Positions 42,615 to 51,448 of a stretch of DNA of 64,000 nt are shown here, one piece after another. Within the stretch, counting starts at the first letter, position 1, and every line of letters starts with the position of its first letter. Source of the DNA: Dyadobacter psychrophilus (GTDB taxonomy: Bacteria > Bacteroidota > Bacteroidia > Cytophagales > Spirosomataceae); assembly GCF_900167945.1 (NCBI RefSeq), contig NZ_FUZA01000009.1:115787-179786 (forward strand), read 5' to 3'. The notes under the pieces were generated by a model. That model searched no databases. It worked only from the letters and a program-made list of their open reading frames with translations, and was not told the origin of the DNA. The translations under genes were made by a program, and so were the position numbers.

Positions 42615-44609
42615 ATGAAAATTTCAATATTTCGTCTGGGCTTGTTCTTCATGGCAGGTCTTGGATTTTTTAACGCCCACGCACAAGAGCAGGAGAAGGT
42701 GAAATACGATTCACACGTGCTTTTTCATCCATTATTTAATTTTCAGCCAGGTAACGAATACCGTACGGGCGGAGGAGCTCCCGGTCCAAAATATTGGCAA
42801 AATCGTGCCGATTACAAAATTAATGTTGCCCTGGAAGAGGATAAAGGAATCGTGAGCGGCGATGTAGAACTTACTTATAAGAACAACAGTCCGGAAGCGC
42901 TTGACTTCATTTGGCTTCAACTGGATCAAAATGCTTTCAATGATCAATCCAGGGGCGGAAAAACCACACCTGTGACCGGTGGAAGGTTTGGTAATACGGG
43001 TTTCAGCGGAGGAGATTCGATCAAAGCAGTGACTGTTCAGCAGGGAAAAGGCGGTTTTGTTGAAGCCACTTACAAAATTACGGATACCCGCATGCAAATC
43101 AGGCTTGCCACTCCGGTGAAGCCGAACGGCGATATTATTAAAATTAAAATTGCCTATTCTTTCAAAATTCCTGAGTATGGTTCCGATCGCATGGGAACAT
43201 TGGAAACCAAGAATGGCATCGTTTACGAAATGGCGCAATGGTACCCCCGAGTTGCTGTATTTGATGACATTGAGGGCTGGAATTTGCTTCCTTACCTGGG
43301 CGCAGGCGAGTTTTATCTGGAATATGGTGATTTTGAATATAATGTTACTGTTCCCTGGGACCACATTGTAGTTGGTTCTGGTGAACTATTAAATCCGGGG
43401 GATGTTCTCACGGCGGAGCAAAGAAAAAGACTGGCGGAGGCGGCAAAAAGCGATCAGACAGTGATGATCCGCAGTGCCGAGGAAGTTACTAATCCTGCAA
43501 CAAGACCGAAACAATCGGGGACGCTAACATGGCGTTTCCGATGCTTGCAAGCGCGTGATATAGCCTGGGCAACTTCGAAAGCATTCGTTTGGGACGCAGC
43601 GAGAATGAATTTGCCAAAAGGTAAAACTGCTCTCGCGCAGTCGGTTTATCCGGCTGAGGATGGCGGATTGGACGGCTGGGGCCGCTCGACAGAATATGTG
43701 AAGGGCTGTATTGAATTTTATTCAGGTTATGTGCATGAATACACTTACCCGGTTGCGACCAACGTCGCTGGGATAGTAGGTGGAATGGAATATCCGGGAA
43801 TTGTTTTTTGCAGCAGCAAAAGCCGTAAGGATGATCTTTGGGGTGTAACGGATCACGAATTCGGGCACAACTGGTTCCCGATGATTGTGGGTAATAATGA
43901 GCGCAAATATGCGTGGATGGACGAAGGATTTAACACATTCATCAACTTTCTGTCCGCTGATAACTTCAATAATGGCGAGTATAAAAGCTCGCAAATGAAT
44001 GATATGCAACGCCTCGCGCCGATCATTTTCCGGCCGAAAGCGGATCCGATCATGACTATTCCGGATGTGGTGCAAGCGGTGAATCTTGGCTGGGAAGCTT
44101 ACTATAAGCCAGCACTCGGCTTAAAAATGCTGCGTGAACAAGTTTTGGGTAAAGAGCGCTTTGATTATGCATTTCATTTATATGTGCAGCGCTGGGCATT
44201 TAAGCATCCAACGCCTTACGACTTTTTCCGTACGATGGAAGATGCTGCAGGTGAGGATCTTGGCTGGTTTTGGAAAGGATGGTTTTTTGAAAACTATAAA
44301 CTGGACCAAGGCGTAAAAGACGTGAGCTACGTTGAGCAAAACCCGCAAAAAGGCTCTTTTATCACCATCGAAAACCTGGATCAGTGGGCAATGCCTGCTA
44401 AGATCGACATTGAAGAAGTGAATGGTAAGAAAACGCGTGTTGAATTGCCGGTTGAAATCTGGCAGCGCGGTGGAAGCTGGACTTTCAAAGCAGCGACACA
44501 GCAGCCGATCCGTTCGGTTACCATTGATCCGGAGCATAATCTTCCGGACGTTAATCCTGAAAATAATGTTTGGAAGCCAGCTATGTTTTCTGAGCCGGAA
44601 GTGAATTAA
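42615..44609 (+). CDS. M1-family aminopeptidase
   Basis: Exported zinc peptidase of 664 residues. A signal peptide (LGLFFMAGLGFFNAHA) is followed by the beta-sandwich N-domain and a catalytic domain with HEFGH near residue 414 and the distant zinc-ligand glutamate in WMDEGFNTF, 18 residues on. The exopeptidase loop, normally GxMEN, reads GGMEYPG here, a variation that may alter N-terminus recognition. The C-terminal part lacks the large helical domain of PepN. It acts on peptides in the periplasm or outside the cell. Confidence 0.93.
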   Translation: MKISIFRLGLFFMAGLGFFNAHAQEQEKVKYDSHVLFHPLFNFQPGNEYRTGGGAPGPKYWQNRADYKINVALEEDKGIVSGDVELTYKNNSPEALDFIWLQLDQNAFNDQSRGGKTTPVTGGRFGNTGFSGGDSIKAVTVQQGKGGFVEATYKITDTRMQIRLATPVKPNGDIIKIKIAYSFKIPEYGSDRMGTLETKNGIVYEMAQWYPRVAVFDDIEGWNLLPYLGAGEFYLEYGDFEYNVTVPWDHIVVGSGELLNPGDVLTAEQRKRLAEAAKSDQTVMIRSAEEVTNPATRPKQSGTLTWRFRCLQARDIAWATSKAFVWDAARMNLPKGKTALAQSVYPAEDGGLDGWGRSTEYVKGCIEFYSGYVHEYTYPVATNVAGIVGGMEYPGIVFCSSKSRKDDLWGVTDHEFGHNWFPMIVGNNERKYAWMDEGFNTFINFLSADNFNNGEYKSSQMNDMQRLAPIIFRPKADPIMTIPDVVQAVNLGWEAYYKPALGLKMLREQVLGKERFDYAFHLYVQRWAFKHPTPYDFFRTMEDAAGEDLGWFWKGWFFENYKLDQGVKDVSYVEQNPQKGSFITIENLDQWAMPAKIDIEEVNGKKTRVELPVEIWQRGGSWTFKAATQQPIRSVTIDPEHNLPDVNPENNVWKPAMFSEPEVN

Positions 44610-44627
44610 GATTTTATAACAGATACT

Positions 44628-44663
44628 AAAAATGCCCGCATTGATGAAGATGCGGGCATTTTT
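44628..44663. terminator. Bidirectional terminator between M1 peptidase and KAS III genes
   Basis: AAAAATGCCCGCA pairs perfectly with TGCGGGCATTTTT around a ten-base loop (ends at 44663). The A and T flanks suit termination of both converging transcripts. Confidence 0.85.
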
Positions 44664-44686
44664 GTTTTAGAAATAAATATAAAATA

Positions 44687-45631
44687 TCAGACCGTGATCA
44701 GCATGGCTCCGTAAGAATAACCGCCGCCAAAAACGGTAATTACAATGTTATCACCTTTCTTAAACTTGTCCTTATTCTCCGACAATGCAATCGCGCAACC
44801 TGCGCAGCCTGTGTTTCCCAGATATTGAATGTTGGAAATCAGCTTTTCTACGGGAATTCCTAGTGTATTGATCACATTAAGACTGATGCGGTGATTGGCC
44901 TGATGCGGGATCAGATAATCCAGATCATCAATCGTAAGGCCGCAAGCCTGTAAAACCTGCTGGCTCACCTTAGGCATATACTGGCACGCATTCTGAAATA
45001 CATCACGACCGTAAGGCATGATTACCCCGCGGTCATTTGGTCTTAATACGACTGCTTCAATGGCTTTTCCGCTCGTTGCAGCGCCGCCGGTGATCAGTTT
45101 CTTGATCTCCATGTCCGAATCCGTCTGGCGTTCTTTCGAAATCAGAAGTGCCGAAGCGCCATCTCCCCACAAATGCCCTGAAACGGTATCCATTTCGTTA
45201 TAATAAGCTGTGTTATGGTCCGAGACCACAACCACCGCCTTAGAAGCTTTGCCTAATGCAAAATAGCCTTCAACGATCTCGATAGCATTCAATAAAGAAG
45301 AACAAGCAGAAGAGATGCTGACAACCGGGATGTCCGGAATTTGAAGCTGATGCTGCACTGCGTGCGCTAATGTTACAATTGTGTCATATGGCGTATAAGT
45401 GGCACCGATAATGAGGTCAATTTCATTTTTGCTGTAGGGGATGTTCTCAAGTAAGGCCTCCACTGCTTTCATCGCCATTGTGGAAGTATTTTCTTCCGGA
45501 GAAGCCTTACGTCTTTCTGAAATTCCTGTGCGTTCTACAATCCACTCATGGGATAGATTGTTAATATTTGTAAAATATTCATTACCAATAACTTCGCTTG
45601 GTAAATAATGACTAACTGTATTAATATACAT
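44687..45631 (-). CDS. Beta-ketoacyl-ACP synthase III-like condensing enzyme
   Basis: Thiolase-fold enzyme of 314 residues in the FabH family. The triad is complete: Cys in SISSACSSLLNA near residue 110, His in LIPHQANHRI near 236, and Asn in YLGNTGCAGCA near 268. Length and the opening VSHYLPSEVIGNEYFTNI fit either a fatty-acid-initiating FabH or a secondary-metabolite relative such as the flexirubin enzymes; no pigment cluster is adjacent. It is transcribed alone, and the gap upstream contains an 8-bp dyad. Confidence 0.88.
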   Translation of the reverse strand: MYINTVSHYLPSEVIGNEYFTNINNLSHEWIVERTGISERRKASPEENTSTMAMKAVEALLENIPYSKNEIDLIIGATYTPYDTIVTLAHAVQHQLQIPDIPVVSISSACSSLLNAIEIVEGYFALGKASKAVVVVSDHNTAYYNEMDTVSGHLWGDGASALLISKERQTDSDMEIKKLITGGAATSGKAIEAVVLRPNDRGVIMPYGRDVFQNACQYMPKVSQQVLQACGLTIDDLDYLIPHQANHRISLNVINTLGIPVEKLISNIQYLGNTGCAGCAIALSENKDKFKKGDNIVITVFGGGYSYGAMLITV

Positions 45632-45775
45632 GATTGAGAAGTTGACTTCGCAAGCTACGATTCTTTTTAATTCCGAAAGTTAAATATTTCGTAGAAATCG
45701 TAGTACTTAATATTTGAACAATTCAATAATAAGTTTATAAAATTATACTAAATAGCAAACTTTGCTGAAAAAACA

Positions 45776-46897
45776 TTAATTTCTAAGCAAAGCCCTATAA
45801 AACGACAAAAGTGTATCTTCTTCAGAAGTCCAATTGTACATTTTTTCAACCGAATTCCGGCCATTTCTACCCATTCTGATACGCTCTTCCGGATTTTCAA
45901 TCAACCATTGCAGCTTTTCTGACAACAGATCAGCCCTATAGGGAGATATACAAAAACCACATCCCGATTGTTCAACAACATTCCTGTATAATGGGAAATC
46001 TGATGTAATAACGGGCACCTGCAAGGACATATATTCAAACAATTTCGTTGTGTAAGATTCGGGATAATCGGCAACGGGTTTCAATAGTGCAATGCCGGCA
46101 ACTGCATTTCGGGCGTATTCAAAGATTTTTTTCTGATCTGTATAACCGTAAAAAGTCAGATTTTCCGCAATCTCATCGTAACCTGGCAGTTTTTCTATTT
46201 CATGTTGAGCAATCCGCAGACTGCCAAACAAATGCATTTTAAAGTCAGGATAGCGTTTCTTTAATGTTGCCAAAGCGACGACAATGGTATCAAAAGATCG
46301 TTCCAGCGAGATAACCCCCATGTAAATAATCTCGGGATTTACGCTGGTTGATGGTCCGTTTGCCAGATATGTATCTATAAATGAAGGAAGTGCGTAATTA
46401 CGGACAATCGCTGCGGGGTGAGCCAGTTTGTCATACTCCCGCACATAAGCGTCTTCCGTGAAAATCAGGGCAAAATGCTTTCTTGCGCAATGGTCAAAAA
46501 ACCTGAAAAGCCTGCGATACAGCCAGGCATTGTTGTGAGTCTTAATACTGAACTTCTTGAAAAGATTTTCCTGCACTTCGTAAATGACTTTTCCGCCGAG
46601 CAATTTGAACACAAATGCAATGGGAATCAGCTCCGGAACAAAAATATGCACCAGGTCCGGCCGGATACGGAGGCATTTATAAAGGACAACGATGTGTGAA
46701 AAAAGCAATCTGAGAAACAGACTTTGAAAGTCAGGAAGCGAGATCACGGTAAATGTTCCGTCAGCTGTGTCAGGTTTGGCATTGGGTAGAGCGCAAAACA
46801 CTTGATACTCCTTTGCGAGTGAGGGTGCGATTTTATACAAAATCCTGGGATCTGTTGCCGGGTGAACGGTGCTGAGCAGCAAGACGCGTCGCTTCAC
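45776..46897 (-). CDS. GT4-family glycosyltransferase
   Basis: GT-B-fold glycosyltransferase of 373 residues. The N-terminal Rossmann part (LLLSTVHPATDPRILYKIAPSL) and the C-terminal donor-binding part with KLFEYMSLQVPVITSDFPLYR, including the conserved EYM and the later GRNGRNSVEKMYNW, fit family GT4. Donor and acceptor are unknown; an extracellular polysaccharide role is probable given the envelope genes further along. The start is GTG, sharing a four-base GTGA overlap with the deoC stop. Confidence 0.87.
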   Translation of the reverse strand: MKRRVLLLSTVHPATDPRILYKIAPSLAKEYQVFCALPNAKPDTADGTFTVISLPDFQSLFLRLLFSHIVVLYKCLRIRPDLVHIFVPELIPIAFVFKLLGGKVIYEVQENLFKKFSIKTHNNAWLYRRLFRFFDHCARKHFALIFTEDAYVREYDKLAHPAAIVRNYALPSFIDTYLANGPSTSVNPEIIYMGVISLERSFDTIVVALATLKKRYPDFKMHLFGSLRIAQHEIEKLPGYDEIAENLTFYGYTDQKKIFEYARNAVAGIALLKPVADYPESYTTKLFEYMSLQVPVITSDFPLYRNVVEQSGCGFCISPYRADLLSEKLQWLIENPEERIRMGRNGRNSVEKMYNWTSEEDTLLSFYRALLRN

Positions 46898-47553
46898 AAT
46901 GCACTTGCAATGGCAACGCCGGCAGAAGTCCCGATACGCTCTGCACCCGCGTCAATCATCGCAAGGGCTTGTTCCCTGGTCTTTATCCCACCGGATGCCT
47001 TAATTTTTATACCTGGCGGGAGGATAGAACGCATTTTACGAACAATTTCAGGATCAGCACCTTGCGGCGCGAAACCGGTCGAAGTTTTTACAAAATCTGC
47101 ATTTGCTTCTGCACAAATCTCGCAGGCAGTATAAAGGTCAAAAGAGTCCAGGTAGGAGGTTTCAATGATGACCTTAATGATTGCATTCCGCTCATGCGCA
47201 AGTGCAGCGATCTGGGTAAGTTCTTCCCGCACGCTGAGATATGCCATCGATTTAAACTGTGCAATATTCATCACGACGTCCAGCTCTGTTGCGCCGTTTT
47301 GCAAGGCATTACTTGCTTCAAAAATCTTGACAGCAGCAGTTGCGTAACCAAATGGGAAACCGATGACAGTGGCGATTTCTATTTTAACAGGGCAAAATTC
47401 CAGCATTTCCGCCGTGTAGGCGACATAAGTGGGAGCGACGCAAACTGCCTTGAACTGATGGACCCATGCCTCTTCACACAATTTCCGGACATCAGTTTCA
47501 CTCGCGTTGGCTGTGAGCAACGTATGATCAATGTAAGCAGAAAGGGAGGTCAT
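46894..47553 (-). CDS. deoC: Deoxyribose-phosphate aldolase
   Basis: Cleaves 2-deoxyribose 5-phosphate to glyceraldehyde 3-phosphate and acetaldehyde in deoxynucleoside breakdown. The 219-residue TIM barrel has the Schiff-base lysine in FVKTSTGF near residue 149, the second lysine in IKASGGIKT near 180, and the DHTLL segment at the N-terminus. The frame extends 5 codons to a TTG, but the ATG at 47553 is preferred. The coupling to a glycosyltransferase gene is unexpected. Confidence 0.94.
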   Translation of the reverse strand: MTSLSAYIDHTLLTANASETDVRKLCEEAWVHQFKAVCVAPTYVAYTAEMLEFCPVKIEIATVIGFPFGYATAAVKIFEASNALQNGATELDVVMNIAQFKSMAYLSVREELTQIAALAHERNAIIKVIIETSYLDSFDLYTACEICAEANADFVKTSTGFAPQGADPEIVRKMRSILPPGIKIKASGGIKTREQALAMIDAGAERIGTSAGVAIASAL

Positions 47554-47577
47554 AAATCCGTAAGGCAATAAGTGTAA

Positions 47578-47612
47578 AAGTAAAAACCCCGTCTGAATGA
47601 CAGGGTTTACTG
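47578..47612 (-). terminator. Terminator after the DUF5606 gene
   Basis: On the minus strand AAACCCTGTC pairs with GACGGGGTTT around ATTCA, followed by a T-rich stretch. One mismatch is present in the stem. It lies between the DUF5606 gene and deoC. Confidence 0.6.
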
Positions 47613-47632
47613 CAATGATCTATAAACTGAGA

Positions 47633-48157
47633 TTATTTTTTGCTTTTCTTTTCTTTCTCGGGCGATTCCGACACTTCTTCTGCAACCACTTCCGTTGCTT
47701 CTACTTCTTCGCCAGCTTCTTCAGCAGCGGGAACAAATAGTTCAGGCGTATATTTAGACAACAGGTTATACCAGGTAATGATCTTCTTGATGTCGGACAC
47801 GTAAACTTTTGACCTGTCGAACTCCGGAAGAATTTTATCTAAAAATTCGATCAGCTCTTTGTCTGATGCCGTTTTTGGCTGCAAGGTAACTTCTTCACCA
47901 TGCACTTCGCGGATTTTAAGGAAAACGTCTGCCAATGGAGCTGATTCTTCTTCACCGTCGGTAAAAATAGAAACGTCTTTCAAAACTGAAACACGTGCGG
48001 TTGGTCCGATTAACGTTTTTTCGCGCTTTTCATCCAGACTTTCTACGATGACGCCTGCACGGCTGGGCTTAAGAATACGGAACAATCCACCTTTTCCTGA
48101 AACATTTGCTATTTCTTTCAACAAATCCATCCCTGTTGACTCTACTTTTTCACTCAT
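47633..48157 (-). CDS. DUF5606-family protein
   Basis: A 174-residue cytoplasmic protein of the Bacteroidota family DUF5606. The N-terminal domain reads MDLLKEIANVSGKGGLFRIL and ESLDEKREKTLIGPTARVS, a small beta fold, followed by a helical region (FLDKILPEFDRSKVYVSDIKKIITWYNLL) and an acidic-lysine tail (AAEEAGEEVEATE, then KEKKSKK). No enzymatic motif is visible and the function is unknown. It has a separate transcript end before deoC. Confidence 0.88.
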   Translation of the reverse strand: MSEKVESTGMDLLKEIANVSGKGGLFRILKPSRAGVIVESLDEKREKTLIGPTARVSVLKDVSIFTDGEEESAPLADVFLKIREVHGEEVTLQPKTASDKELIEFLDKILPEFDRSKVYVSDIKKIITWYNLLSKYTPELFVPAAEEAGEEVEATEVVAEEVSESPEKEKKSKK

Positions 48158-48265
48158 CCTTTCTTACTAATTAGTTATATCTTAATAATGATTATGTTGA
48201 ATGCAATGACCAACTAAATTTTTGCGCAAAATAACGGAAAGATTGAGCGTTAAACAACCTCTGGT

Positions 48266-48874
48266 TCACTTTGTCCTTTCAAACGACTGATTATAAGTTT
48301 CTATTGCCTCAAGAATGGGATCGCGCCCTTCGTTTTTTTCGGCGGACGTAATGAACATTGGCGGCACTTCTTCCCATATTTCGGCCAGTTTTTGCTTGTA
48401 AGCCTCCATCTGGTTGATCGCGTGATTGGGTTTCAGCTTATCGGCTTTCGTGAAAATAATATGAAAAGGAATTCCGGCTTCGCCAAGATCTGCCATAAAT
48501 TCTAAATCAACGGCCAATGCGCTATGTCTGATATCGATCAGGACGAATGTACAAATGAGGTTTTCGCGGTTGTGCAGATAATCGCCGATCATCTTCTCCC
48601 ACTTCTCACGCTCAACTTTGCTCACTTTGGCATAACCATAACCCGGCAAATCGACCAGATACCAGGATTCATTGATAAAATAATGATTAATAAGCTGCGT
48701 CTTACCCGGCTGTTGCGAGGTTTTCGCAAGCGATTTTTTCCCGGTCAGCATATTGATCAGCGAGGATTTACCAACATTAGAGCGCCCGATGAAAGCATAT
48801 TCGGGCAAAACCGGGTCTGGACATTTCTCATAATCCGAATTGCTCATTACGTATCTTGCTTCCTGAACTTTCAT
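48266..48874 (-). CDS. engB: Ribosome biogenesis GTPase EngB/YsxC
   Basis: Essential GTPase for late assembly of the large ribosomal subunit. The 202-residue protein shows G1 GRSNVGKSSL near residue 31, G3 DLPGYGYAKV near 75, G4 TKADK near 141 and G5 TSAEK near 175, with the single-domain architecture of the family. Nothing is missing. It is on the minus strand upstream of DUF5606 with 108 bases between, so common transcription is possible but not evident. Confidence 0.96.
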   Translation of the reverse strand: MKVQEARYVMSNSDYEKCPDPVLPEYAFIGRSNVGKSSLINMLTGKKSLAKTSQQPGKTQLINHYFINESWYLVDLPGYGYAKVSKVEREKWEKMIGDYLHNRENLICTFVLIDIRHSALAVDLEFMADLGEAGIPFHIIFTKADKLKPNHAINQMEAYKQKLAEIWEEVPPMFITSAEKNEGRDPILEAIETYNQSFERTK

Positions 48875-48962
48875 GCTTTTTTGACGTTAATAATAGTGCG
48901 AAGTTACTTTTTCTTTTTTTACTAACCTCAAATGCCCTTGTGGCATATTACAGGGAGCACGA

Positions 48963-48993
48963 TTGGATAAAATAAAACAATAGGGTATTTTCG
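48963..48993 (+). promoter_or_regulatory. Candidate promoter of the thioredoxin-like gene
   Basis: TTG at 48963-48965, a 20-base spacer, then TATTTTCG at 48986-48993, one base off TAnnTTTG, 36 bases before the ATG at 49030. Position and spacing fit the Bacteroidota consensus. Confidence 0.45.
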
Positions 48994-49029
48994 TTTAAGA
49001 ACAATTGAAACCATAACTAAATCAAAAAA

Positions 49030-49515
49030 ATGAAAGGTCTGAAAAAACTGTCTTTCCTAATTGCAATCTTAACATTGACATTCACAGTTGTTGTTGTAGC
49101 AGAAGGAAATAAAACTGACGGGGATAAAAAAGAAGTAAAAGCGGAGGAAAAGGGCATTCAGTTTACAGAAGCTAAATGGGCGGAAATCCTCAAAAAAGCC
49201 AAAGCAGAAAACAAAATCATATTTTTCGATGCTTACACCACCTGGTGCGGGCCTTGCAAACTAATGCAGAAGAATGTTTTTACGCGTGAGGATGTTGCGG
49301 CTGTTTTTAACAAAGATTTTATCAATGTTAAGTACGATATGGAAAGCGGCGAAGGCTTGAAACTTGCGGGCAAATATCCTTTGGAAGCCTATCCAACATT
49401 GTTTTTCATTGATGCAAAAGGCAAAGTTGTTAAACAGGTTATCGGTTACCAGACTCCTGAAAAATTGATTGATCTTGCGAAATCTGTTCAGAAAAAATCT
49501 CCTAAGGCGATCTGA
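49030..49515 (+). CDS. Exported thioredoxin-fold protein
   Basis: Periplasmic thioredoxin-like oxidoreductase of 161 residues. A signal peptide (LSFLIAILTLTFTVVVVAEG) and a lysine-rich linker precede the thioredoxin fold, with the redox motif WCGPC in FFDAYTTWCGPCKLM near residue 74 and the cis-proline in LEAYPTLFFID near residue 119. The WCGPC motif is that of reducing thioredoxins; in the periplasm a DsbD-like partner or a role in cytochrome maturation is likely, which is inference. It stands alone with its own promoter candidate. Confidence 0.9.
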   Translation: MKGLKKLSFLIAILTLTFTVVVVAEGNKTDGDKKEVKAEEKGIQFTEAKWAEILKKAKAENKIIFFDAYTTWCGPCKLMQKNVFTREDVAAVFNKDFINVKYDMESGEGLKLAGKYPLEAYPTLFFIDAKGKVVKQVIGYQTPEKLIDLAKSVQKKSPKAI

Positions 49516-49538
49516 TGCTGAACTGACCCATATAAAAT

Positions 49539-49575
49539 GTAAAAACCCCGGAGGATTGTCCTTCGGGGTTTTTAC
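49539..49575. terminator. Bidirectional terminator between thioredoxin-like gene and gmd
   Basis: GTAAAAACCCCGGAGGA pairs with TCCTTCGGGGTTTTTAC with one wobble position around a TTG loop. A- and T-runs on both sides suit termination of both converging genes. Confidence 0.85.
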
Positions 49576-49595
49576 TTAACAAGCAATGCTTAATT

Positions 49596-50708
49596 TTATT
49601 CGTAGTAATTCGGAACGCGGTGTCCGCTGCTTTCCAAAAGTCTGTCTTTCTTGAACAGCAATACATCGGCTGTAACCATATCATTAACCAATGCTTTCAA
49701 ATCATATTTAGGTTTCCAACCTAGTTTGGTCATTGATTTTGTAGGATCACCAATCAAAAGCTCAACTTCGGTCGGACGGAAATATCTTGGATCCACTGCA
49801 ACCACTTCTTTACCAATTTCGACCTGAAAATCAGGATTGTTGCATTTAGCCACCTTCGCGATTTCACCTGCACCCTCACCACTGAAATCAACTTCGATGC
49901 CAACTTCTGCAAAAGCCATTCTTACGAAATCGCGGATGCGTGTTGTAATGCCCGTTGCAATCACAAAATCTTCTGCCACTTCCTGCTGAAGGATGAGCCA
50001 CATTGCCTCTACAAAGTCTTTTGCATGTCCCCAGTCGCGCTGTGCGTCCAGGTTTCCTAAGTAAACTTTATCCTGCAATCCCAAAGCAATCCGGGCAACT
50101 GCGCGGGTAATTTTCCGGGTTACGAATGTTTCTCCTCTCAATGGTGATTCGTGGTTGAACAAAATACCATTCACAGCAAACATATCATAAGCTTCGCGGT
50201 AGTTCACTGTAATCCAGTAACCGTAAAGCTTGGCAACCGCGTATGGTGAGCGCGGATAAAAGGGCGTAGTCTCCGACTGCGGAACCTGCTGGACCAAACC
50301 ATAAAGCTCTGACGTAGAAGCCTGGTAAATTTTTGTTTTTTTAGTCAAACCCAGCAGACGAACTGCTTCCAGGATACGCAACGTTCCGATTCCGTCAACA
50401 TTGGCAGTATACTCAGGTTCTTCAAAGCTAACCTGGACGTGAGACATCGCACCCAAATTGTAAATTTCGTCAGGCTGTACTTCCTGAATGATGCGAATAA
50501 TGTTGGTAGAATCGCTCAAATCGCCATAATGCAGTTTGAACCTCACATTTTTTTCGTGCGGATCTTCGTAAATGTGGTCAATACGTTGTGTATTGAATAA
50601 CGAACTGCGACGCTTTATACCATGCACTTCGTACCCTTTGCTTAAAAGGAGTTCAGCCAGATAAGCACCATCCTGCCCGGTAATCCCGGTAATTAAGGCT
50701 ATTTTCAT
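49596..50708 (-). CDS. gmd: GDP-mannose 4,6-dehydratase
   Basis: Extended SDR enzyme that makes GDP-4-keto-6-deoxy-mannose, the precursor of GDP-fucose and GDP-rhamnose for surface glycans. The 370-residue protein starts with the cofactor loop GITGQDGAYLAELLL, followed by HGIKRRSS (NADP-binding arginines) and the catalytic pair in SPYAVAKLYGYW near residue 157. The usual partner fcl (GDP-fucose synthase) is not adjacent. The SPOR-domain lipoprotein gene begins 58 bases upstream on the same strand. Confidence 0.96.
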   Translation of the reverse strand: MKIALITGITGQDGAYLAELLLSKGYEVHGIKRRSSLFNTQRIDHIYEDPHEKNVRFKLHYGDLSDSTNIIRIIQEVQPDEIYNLGAMSHVQVSFEEPEYTANVDGIGTLRILEAVRLLGLTKKTKIYQASTSELYGLVQQVPQSETTPFYPRSPYAVAKLYGYWITVNYREAYDMFAVNGILFNHESPLRGETFVTRKITRAVARIALGLQDKVYLGNLDAQRDWGHAKDFVEAMWLILQQEVAEDFVIATGITTRIRDFVRMAFAEVGIEVDFSGEGAGEIAKVAKCNNPDFQVEIGKEVVAVDPRYFRPTEVELLIGDPTKSMTKLGWKPKYDLKALVNDMVTADVLLFKKDRLLESSGHRVPNYYE

Positions 50709-50766
50709 TAGTATGTATATGTGGATAAATAATATCCGGGTTAAAAAGTTAGAAACATTTCAAATC

Positions 50767-51336
50767 CTAGTTGCTTTCAGCAGTAGGGTTAACCAGCAGG
50801 CTCCGCTTAATGTCCACCCGGTCTGCCAGGATCACAGCCGAAGAATACCGCTCGCGGATAAGCTCCAGATATTGCTCTGCGTCAGTCCGATACATAAAAT
50901 CGCCTACTTTCACGCGATAGGTGGGTTGTGTGTAAGAAACGTAGGGGTTAAGGTCCGGGAAAGCCTGATAAATGTAGCTTTTCGCATCATCTGCTTCCTG
51001 CCTTACATTGCCCACATAAATCTGTATCCGAAAACCGTTGGCATAACGGATTGATTTATTGTGCTTTGCCAATGTATCCAGCACCGTTTCCAACCGCTTG
51101 TTGACATATAACGGCTTGTCCACATTTCCCTTTTGCGCTGTACTTGTTTTAGGTGTGCTTACCGGGGCGGCTTTTTCGGTAACCGTCGGTTCAACATATT
51201 CGAAACGGGGCCTCACCGAAGACAGATCTTCCTTGTATTCCGAACCGGAAGAGCTTACAACAGATTTTTTGCTGCAACCTGAAAGGATGATAATGAAAAG
51301 ATGAAGAGCCCATAAAAAATTCTTTTTCAGCATCAT
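50767..51336 (-). CDS. SPOR-domain lipoprotein
   Basis: Predicted lipoprotein of 189 residues with a C-terminal SPOR domain. The lipobox is LSGC near residue 22, followed by a disordered, serine- and threonine-rich stretch, and then the domain from GFRIQIYVGNVRQEADDAKSYI to RYSSAVILADR. SPOR domains bind denuded glycan strands of peptidoglycan, often at division sites. The frame is open to an ATG at 51393, but 51336 gives a standard signal peptide. It precedes gmd on the same strand. Confidence 0.82.
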   Translation of the reverse strand: MMLKKNFLWALHLFIIILSGCSKKSVVSSSGSEYKEDLSSVRPRFEYVEPTVTEKAAPVSTPKTSTAQKGNVDKPLYVNKRLETVLDTLAKHNKSIRYANGFRIQIYVGNVRQEADDAKSYIYQAFPDLNPYVSYTQPTYRVKVGDFMYRTDAEQYLELIRERYSSAVILADRVDIKRSLLVNPTAESN

Positions 51337-51448
51337 ATCCTTAGTCGTTATCACTGAGCCTACAAACTTAATCAAAAATGGATGAATCACCATAACATGC
51401 TATTTTGAATGTAATAGCTAACTTTACAAGGATTTATTTACCGGTTCA

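Noticed and set aside
45655..45703. CTACGATT/AATCGTAG dyad with 33-base spacer before the KAS III gene
   Set aside because: Eight base pairs with a long spacer in AT-rich DNA; could form by chance and has no clear promoter relation.
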